64,000 nt of DNA from Nymphaea colorata. Taxonomy: Eukaryota; Streptophyta; Magnoliopsida; Nymphaeales; Nymphaeaceae. The translations under genes were made by a program, and so were the position numbers. The stretch is from contig NC_045141.1 in assembly GCF_008831285.2 (NCBI RefSeq), positions 9,720,106 to 9,784,105 on the forward strand. The letters are read 5' to 3'. Below the pieces are notes generated by a model. It was not told the origin of the DNA. It made no database searches and saw only the letters and a list, made by a program, of their open reading frames with translations. Below are positions 57,300 to 64,000 of the stretch, in pieces; position 1 is the first letter of the stretch; each line of letters begins with the position of its first letter.

Positions 57300-58830
57300 C
57301 CCCCAAGACTGACCAACCATGATTCATATATCAAATGCCTTCCTTTCATATATCTCCCACTGTCTTTGCAAAAAGACACCCATGTAAAGTTGCCAAAAAT
57401 TGAGAAACAAATGATCTTGGAACTGCCTGTCCTTCAAGCCTAACACTATTTTTGGAGCTTCCAGATGAACCAAATCCTATTTCACTTCATGGAAACGGTC
57501 TTTCCAACACTTGGATATTAATTTTTTAGAGGATCTCCTCCTACTACACTATTCTAGACAACATTTAATAGAATATGCAGACTAATTTAAAACCTCTTGA
57601 ATAGAGATTTACAAATATTTTGAGCCACCCTACAGTAAAAAGAAGAGGAATGTTTCATCTAAGTCAAAACGGTTGCAGATGCCACATCTCGATGCAAGGT
57701 TGAATCATATCCTTTTCAGCCTATGATATATTTGCAATCTCCCCTAACAACCTATGAAAATAACTCATTTAACTCTTGCAGGGATTTTCCCCTCCTAGAT
57801 TGATTTCTTCCACCCCTCAGATGGGCCATGATGTCCAACTTTTTCTCAAATTATGTAGCCACAAATGGGTTTCTGGCCATATCAGGACTTAATAAGGAAA
57901 TCATTTTTTGGGGGTTGGGTATGCATCTCAATATTAATCCCAAATTGGTCTAGCTAGAAACCTATTAATGATCCACCATTAGGGGAAAAGGTTTCTTGGA
58001 TAGTTAGTTAGCCCAAGGATGCCAAGCATAAGATGAAAGTGGCTGGCTGGTATCATATTAACTAATACGGCCATTTTTTCCCAAAACTGAACCCTGTCGC
58101 CTTCATAGACCTCTCACTGAATTTTACTTCTATTATATTTCCATGCTTGAAAACTTTTGTTCCATATAGTTGGGGTTTTGGGAAAGTGGCTCTTAGTCTA
58201 GGCGATTTGCCTTCTCAAATACTTATTTCTAACAAGCTTCGCCCAGTCTAAATTGCCTTGCAAGCCCCACATACAATAAATACTCGAGTAGCTTTATTGC
58301 TCTCCTCAAATCTTTTTAGAATAACTCCACCCGGCCACCTAAGCAAGAAAAAGTGAGTTCTATTTGATCAAGTGAGTCCTTCTTTGCCCACTACGTATTG
58401 CTCCAGAACAAATCTATAAAAATCAACTCAATTTTTTTCATTATTGCTTTCAGGATCATGTGCACCAAACTCCAGTACTGGGGGATTCTAGCAATCATGT
58501 GTTTGATTAGTCACAACTTGCAAACATATGACTGCATCTTCTGTTTCGATTGGGCAAATTTACCTTCTATGTTAAGAACAAGAGTCTGACACTGATTAGT
58601 AAAGATGCTACCATTTTGAAGGGGCATGCCAACCTACTTGGTAGACAGCTGCATAGTAGAAATGCCAAATTCAGCTTCAACTTGGAGCAGTAAATTCTTG
58701 GGAATATCAAACCCAATTAAAATAGTAATTTCTCTATCGATCTTCTTTCCCGCTCCTTCAAAGTGGTGAAGCCATATCATGAGAGCCCTAATTTTCTTCC
58801 TAGAACAACCTTCCATACAGTCTTTGGTCC
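57300..58830 (-). pseudogene. LINE ORF2 3' part (reverse transcriptase thumb and beyond), decayed
   Basis: From 58830 downwards on the minus strand come 'IRALMIWLHHFEGAGKKIDR' and 'VGMPLQNGSIFTNQCQTLVL', then 'LIKHMIARIPQYW', then 'MKKIELIFIDLFWS'. They match the 'YLGxPL..G', 'LIKxVI.SxPxYW' and 'IxxxxRxFLWG' landmarks downstream of the catalytic domain in plant LINEs. Continuing pieces with many stops run to about 57300. It supplies the portion missing from the LINE at 1069-4090 but is a separate copy. It abuts a Copia remnant at about 58850-58960. Confidence 0.75.
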
Positions 58831-58959
58831 TTCAATATCATGAGGTATGGTCACGAACTTCAATATCAAATCTATGGCATGGGATTCTTATTTGTATACT
58901 CTAGTAAGTTACGTGACCTCATGATATTATCTTCTGTATGAAATTCACTCCCATTATTT

Positions 58960-59780
58960 ATAAGTGATGGAGACATTGTTTCTTATGTGTCAAGCATTTG
59001 AATACAAATACTGTCTTATTTAGTATTGTTCTTAATTTGTTTTAGGAACATCAGTTCGTAAGAGTGCAGATTTCCACAATATATCTTTGCCATGGTCCTG
59101 TGGATATTTTTACTTTACAGTATATAACTTGTTGAATATTCACATTACCATATAAAGATACGTTTCTTTTATTTAGGTTCTATTTTTTATATTGACTAAA
59201 AATATCATGAACATAAGCGGCAAACCTATAGAGTCTCAAATAACTTAGGTCATATTGTTTGCCTATTCATAATTCATGTAGAGTTGTTGAGACAACTTTA
59301 GTGGGGACATGATCTAATATATATGCAACAGTACTAAAAAAACAATAATTCCAAAATGAAAGTCGATAATTTACTTGCAGTATTATAGACTTAATAATCT
59401 CCATTAAATGTTTGCGTCATGCAACACCATTTTGTTATAGTTAATTGTTCATCTAAATTATATGTCTATGCCTTTTTCATCACATGATTACTTTCTCATA
59501 AATGCTCTCTACCATGATCATCTTTTAGCACGTTGAAGTTATGATCAAGCCCATTTTCAACCATATTCAGTGAGTATAATCAGCATCTGAATATATTATT
59601 TTATAAGGCAATTTGCCATCAGTATGGAATAGTTTTCCTAGTCACTTTTCCAACAAGCCAGTGCTCATATATGAACATTTTGATTCTCATGTGTGATCTT
59701 AGAAGACCTTTTGATAGTCGATCCATTTTCTTTTGCCTAGCATATTTTAAATGAACATGGCATATGTTAACACATCCTCA
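58960..59780 (-). pseudogene. Copia GAG-pre-integrase and integrase remnant
   Basis: At about 59770-59620 the minus strand reads 'RQKKMDRLSKGLLRSHMRIK' and 'YEHWLVGKVTRKTIPY', the pre-integrase zinc-finger region (the usual CEHC is worn to YEHW). At about 59440-59220 it reads 'QNGVA' followed by 'RLSFWNYCFFSTVAYILDHV' and 'PTKVVSTTLHEL', the C-terminal half of the Copia integrase core. Frameshifts and stops are frequent. It is oriented opposite to the Copia remnant at 1-1068. Confidence 0.82.
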
Positions 59781-62341
59781 CTTATTTCATTGTTAATGTT
59801 TAACAACCCAAACTCAATATATAAAACAATTGAACCACTGATTAAAAAACCATAGGCTAATAAGGTTTGACCACAAAAGGTTTTCACAACATTAACCTTA
59901 AATGAGAGCTAGTAGTTCAAAATAAGAAGAGCTAAAAAAAATATATTCAATTATTTGGAATGTATGAAGTCATGCATTTTCTTGTTTATCATCATGCTTC
60001 CCTTAGTTTCGGTGGGGATTCTATTTCTTTTTATGCACTCGTATTTTTACTGTTCCTTGGAAAGAAGAGAGAGAGAGAGAGAGAGTGCCTCCCTGTGCCA
60101 AGCAACTCCATCAGATCTTCCTTTTAAAAAAAAAATAAAACAGAAAAAGATCGGGGTCGAGTAACGGGCGATGGCTTGCCGGAACATCCCAGCTGACAGC
60201 GGGGGAGGCTGTCCCGCTGCAAAAACTTGCCCGACGTAAGCCTCCCCTACGATGCCCCTGAGCACTCGAAATTTTTTCTGTAAAAGGAAGGCCGTCTGAT
60301 TTATGTAAATCGGACGGTTGAGATACGTTTTATTGTGGACAACAAGGATGCAATGTACAAATTCATTATGTATATATATACCAATATTATTAAATGTGAT
60401 AAGGTGAGGTGAACTTGTGAAGCGACATGCACTGCTGCGTAAGCTTTATGACAAAAAATCAATATATATGTAAAAACCAAATTCTTTGATATGCTTTCTA
60501 AAATTTCATCAATTTATCAGTGTATTAATGTTTAGTAGGTACTTGTGAATGGCTGTCAATGTAGAATACCACTTCTTATTTGACATGGGTGTGGCAGACC
60601 AATTGGACATTTTCTAGATCAGATTTAGTCAGACCTCTAAAATCTTATGGGTGTGTCTATTTCACTGCAGATTTGAAATCCGTGGTGATTTGAGATCGTT
60701 AAGGGATCTTAAATACATGATTTTTTATATACTAAGATTCTCGGTTTGAACTGAAGATCTTCCAATGCACATTCTTCAAATGTTTGCCGAGTAGTAGAAG
60801 GAGGCACAAGAGAGAAAGAGAGGGTCGATGGAACTTTTTTTTTTTTACCTTTGGTGGAAAACAATAAATGAAAATTATGTGAAAAATATGAATAACGAAT
60901 TTTAACGTGCTTTTAAGAATGCAAAAAAGAAAAAGAAAAAGAAACAGCATGCCTGATGTGCAGCCGTGCATGGGCATCACAAAGTCGAGCTTTTTTTTCA
61001 ACACGTTGAGAGGTCTGATGCGCAGTAGAGCTTGTGGATCATGCACACGCACTTAATAACACTGGTGCCAAATCCATAAGACGAACATATCATAGAAGAA
61101 GGGCCCTTTACTGAAGCAAAAAATTGTGTCATTAAAAATAAGGAAAAAGTCACTAACATCTTTACTAATATTTCTACGGAACAGCAGAATAAAGTATGTG
61201 ACAAATGACTTCACTGACAAAATGCTTCATGTAGTAACAGCCATATTACTGGTGACACGTCCATGTTAAAAAACATTTAGGAAGAAAACGTCACTAAAAA
61301 TTGGTGTTCCTATCGGCCTTTTAATCCGGGCATGATTTTACGTGTCATAAAAAATATGGTACTTTTACTCGCTTGAAAAATGACAGCAGTAAAATTATGC
61401 TTTAAAGGGTGTAGCATAACTGTTGTGTGTCAGGGTTCAATTCACATAAATGCTACTCTTTTAAAACAGCAAACAGCAAGATTGCAACACTCAATGAATG
61501 GTGTATTGTACCCCCACCCAATTCCCCAACGCAGTCTAAGACCTCATAGGTAGAGAATAGGGGAAGGCTTTGGGGCTTTTTTCTTTGATAGTGAGCTGCT
61601 AACCTCTTACTTACAAATGACAGTAAAATTGTACATCAAAATTATCACGATATAGGCTTATACCAGTGATTTATTTCATTACTGTTGGGTTCAACAAAAA
61701 GAGACTCACAGAGCCATTCCACTCAGAAGAGGGCTTCTGGGTTGTCGGCTGCTTAATTAATACAAAAATAGAACAAGCAAACACAAAACAAAACTCCGTC
61801 GTTTGCTACTCGAACAAAAAAGAAGAAAATAGGACATTAAAGCGATTGAACTCTTTTTATTTTACATTCTAGTCTAAAACTAATATCAATCTTGAACCAG
61901 ATGCCTTCTCTCACAGCTAGCTTTCCTGGCACTGGGAGAAGTTATTCAAGACATTAGGAAGCATGCAACGGTGCTCTCTATACTTGCTGGAAGGAACATA
62001 ATATAGCTGGTCTGGTTAGGAACCTATTTAAGACGGGCTAGTTAGATTCTCATGGGCGTCTTTGTGTCTTAAGTGATAGAGCATGATATCCAAGTTCAAG
62101 GGTATACCATTGCCATTACAAATACCGAAGCAGCCCAACACCTTGAAGGTAAGGGGAATGAGAGGCCTCTTTTATGGGTGATACGTTGTAACTCTCTACT
62201 CACCCAATGGATATGGTTAAACAACTATTTTAAAGGTAAGACTATTCTTGCAGCAAATAGTGTACTATGAATGTTAAAAATTCAACCATTTCTAAGGAAT
62301 ATATGTCCTCATCAGATTCTAAGCAGGCATTAAGTGCCTTC
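59781..62341. other. non-coding stretch; GC-rich island and one hairpin
   Basis: A (GA)n run lies at 60067-60085. A G+C-rich segment at about 60150-60260 stands out from the A+T-rich surroundings. A perfect-ended hairpin follows at 60292-60317. A stretch at about 61140-61330 has CACTA-like subterminal words (GTCACTAA), but no terminus was found. No gene was recognised. Confidence 0.5.
60292..60317. repeat. inverted repeat, 11-bp arms, 4-nt loop
   Basis: CCGTCTGATTT-ATGT-AAATCGGACGG has one mismatch (T against C). The motif 'ATCGGACGGTTGAGAT' is common in plant intergenic DNA and MITE ends. Confidence 0.7.
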
Positions 62342-62480
62342 CAAAGGCAGAGTCACATATGGGCTGCTCACACCAGCTTGAAAAGTGAATATCTTCGAAT
62401 ATTATGCATATGAGTGCCCCTTCACACATAAAAATTTGTGAACAGTGCTCCGCTCGAAAATTTTTCGGTCTCCGCCACTG
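62342..62480. mobile_element. small hAT-like MITE, relative of the one at 13071
   Basis: The left end is CAAAGGCAGAGTCACATATG (mutated CAGTGGCGGAGCCACATATA) and the right end GTCTCCGCCACTG. It shares 'CACACCAGCTTG' and 'GAGTGCCCCTTCA' with the copy in the peroxidase intron but lacks its 100-bp duplication. Confidence 0.75.
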
Positions 62481-64000
62481 TTGAGTGTTCAACATGTTCT
62501 GCTAGGGCTTGACTTGATTACTTAGTCTAAGCGCCAGATACATGCACATCTGACAACCGACTTCGATTTGTGTCAAAGTTGTTTTGAAAAATAACACCAA
62601 ATAACGCAGAACGAAGATAGATATTGTTCATTTCTTAATATCTCAATTTGCTAGATTTATTGACTTTATTTTGTTCTGACAAACCGTAGACTACGCTTTG
62701 GAGCATGTTACACTCTTAGACGTGCATTTTTTTGGCAAAATAAATATTTCAGTTTTAGATTGTTTGATTTTTGTTTATTTTTGAGCTGCAAATTGACTTG
62801 AAGATGCTTGACATTCATGATCATCATTTTTCTAATCGCATCTACATATATATATATATATTCATATATTCTTGGCATGCATTTCCTACTTGCTAACCGT
62901 TTATTTTCTTTTCAACTATATTAATGTCATTGTGGGTGTAGCTCGATCACCCAGTGAAGAACGTACCGCAATTGACATATGCTTAATGGAAAATTAATAT
63001 GGAAAATTCGAAGTTCATTAATTAACTTGCACGATTTGGCCCATCTTTGACGTTTCTAATTAATCGCACCTTCTGAAATTTTCAAATTTCAAAGTTGAGT
63101 AGCTATATTGTGATGGGTCTCGCAGTTTGATCCCGTCGATCCAGGCTTGTATAGTTGGCTCAAATTAATATATCATTCATATTACATCAAAGAGGACTCT
63201 CAATATAAATCTGAACAGATCAGACGTTCAAAATAAAGCCGACCCAAATTCACTCTACTTAAAATAGTTACAAGTACTATTGGGTTGCTCCTGAGAAATT
63301 TTTCTATCTTTTCATGGCAGATTAGTAAAAATTACATTAGCTTCCTCGCAAACTATATCATACATTGTGCCTGCTATTATTACCAAACTTTTAGATATAT
63401 TCTTGGTATTCTTCGTGTTATTGCTTGAGCTTGAGATCTGGGCCATCCATTATTCATAGCTAGTGGGTGTCACTGTGGTGATATCACCATAGAAGCCATG
63501 ATGGACGGTGGTAATGTCCGATGACTGATGGATGGTGATAAGGCACGGTCTCCGAGTACCCATGGAGCTGGTATCACATGTGAAGCCCATTCATTTAGGG
63601 CCCAAACGGACTTTCCCATGAAAAAAATACCAAAATTATACAGTAAAAGAAAACCTTTTTTCCGATTGTCTGATCCACTTGCAATCCGCATACTGACTTC
63701 GATGTGTAGCATTTTTCAGAAGTATTTGAGAAGAACACTATGTTCGTAGACGCAACATTATGTTTAATTTTGTTGGAGAAGACATAATGTGATTATAGAT
63801 ATTATGTCTAAATTTGTCGACTAAACAATACACATATTCATGTCATGTTTTTTGAAATGTGAACGTGGTGTTCTTTCAACATGTGTTAACAATAGCATGA
63901 TATTCTTTTTACCATACCCTAAAATGCACATTGACCCAAAGGACGACGCAGCCAAATTTTTTTTTAGTGGAGATGAATAGTATTTTCAAAATTTGTAGAA
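62481..64000. other. non-coding stretch; no gene seen
   Basis: It has a short (TA)n run at about 62847-62862. The antisense pair of open frames at 63470-63749 has no recognisable domain. Confidence 0.5.

Noticed and set aside
61140-61330. possible third CACTA end (GTCACTAA-type words)
   Set aside because: No terminal CACTA-like motif, duplication or transposase was found nearby.
1-64000. CRISPR arrays, tRNA or rRNA genes, bacterial-type operons
   Set aside because: Tandem repeats seen are contiguous minisatellites without spacers, no cloverleaf or rRNA core was recognised, and gene structure is plant nuclear.

Overview
This is plant nuclear DNA, very probably from a flowering plant. It is A+T-rich, packed with retrotransposon and DNA-transposon remnants, and has spliced genes with GT-AG introns. 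Only one gene looks intact: a three-exon minus-strand gene for a small cysteine-rich, Cys-tail (CYSTM/WIH2-type) protein at 43261-43834. A broken class III peroxidase (12830-13690) and one orphan exon resembling cytochrome c oxidase subunit 6b (22798-22886) are the other recognisable host-type sequences. I cannot name the species.

Layout, left to right. 1-1068: Copia integrase/reverse transcriptase remnant, cut off by a minus-strand LINE (1069-about 4090). 4485-5174 and 8638-8720: one Gypsy gag on the minus strand, split by a 3.46 kb solo LTR (5175-8637). 9205-12020: a relic of a related LTR end and non-coding repeats. 12021-21030: a CACTA-like terminus, the peroxidase pseudogene with a MITE in its first intron, exon-like scraps and a decayed CACTA transposase. 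21030-27790: mostly non-coding, with the COX6b-like exon and a 555-bp tandem duplication. 27790-38455: a hAT (DUF4371-type) transposase gene split by an 8.59 kb LTR element (28949-37535). 39400-39953: Copia gag/protease remnant. 41185-41312: 44-bp tandem repeat. 43261-43956: the CYSTM gene and its promoter. 44215-45074: PIF/Harbinger-like element with TTA target duplications. 45143-46804: two small elements. 46884-50010: a solo LTR with a perfect ATGGT duplication. 50066-55103: a complete-ended but decayed CACTA element with a TAC duplication. 56700-59780: unidentified coding relic, LINE 3' part and Copia pre-integrase/integrase remnant. 59780-64000: non-coding with one MITE.

The most informative finding is a family of very long LTRs (about 3.1-3.5 kb) with four copies here: one 5'/3' pair and two solos. 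Three independent insertions can be placed by their ends and 5-bp duplications. The paired element has only 2.36 kb between its LTRs, shows no pol motifs, has a Tat/Ogre-like primer-binding site, and carries a 39-47-bp tandem array next to its polypurine tract. This describes a large non-autonomous (LARD-like) retrotransposon. The nesting gives a relative history: hAT and Gypsy genes were there first, and the long-LTR elements arrived later. No CRISPR array, tRNA or rRNA gene was seen.
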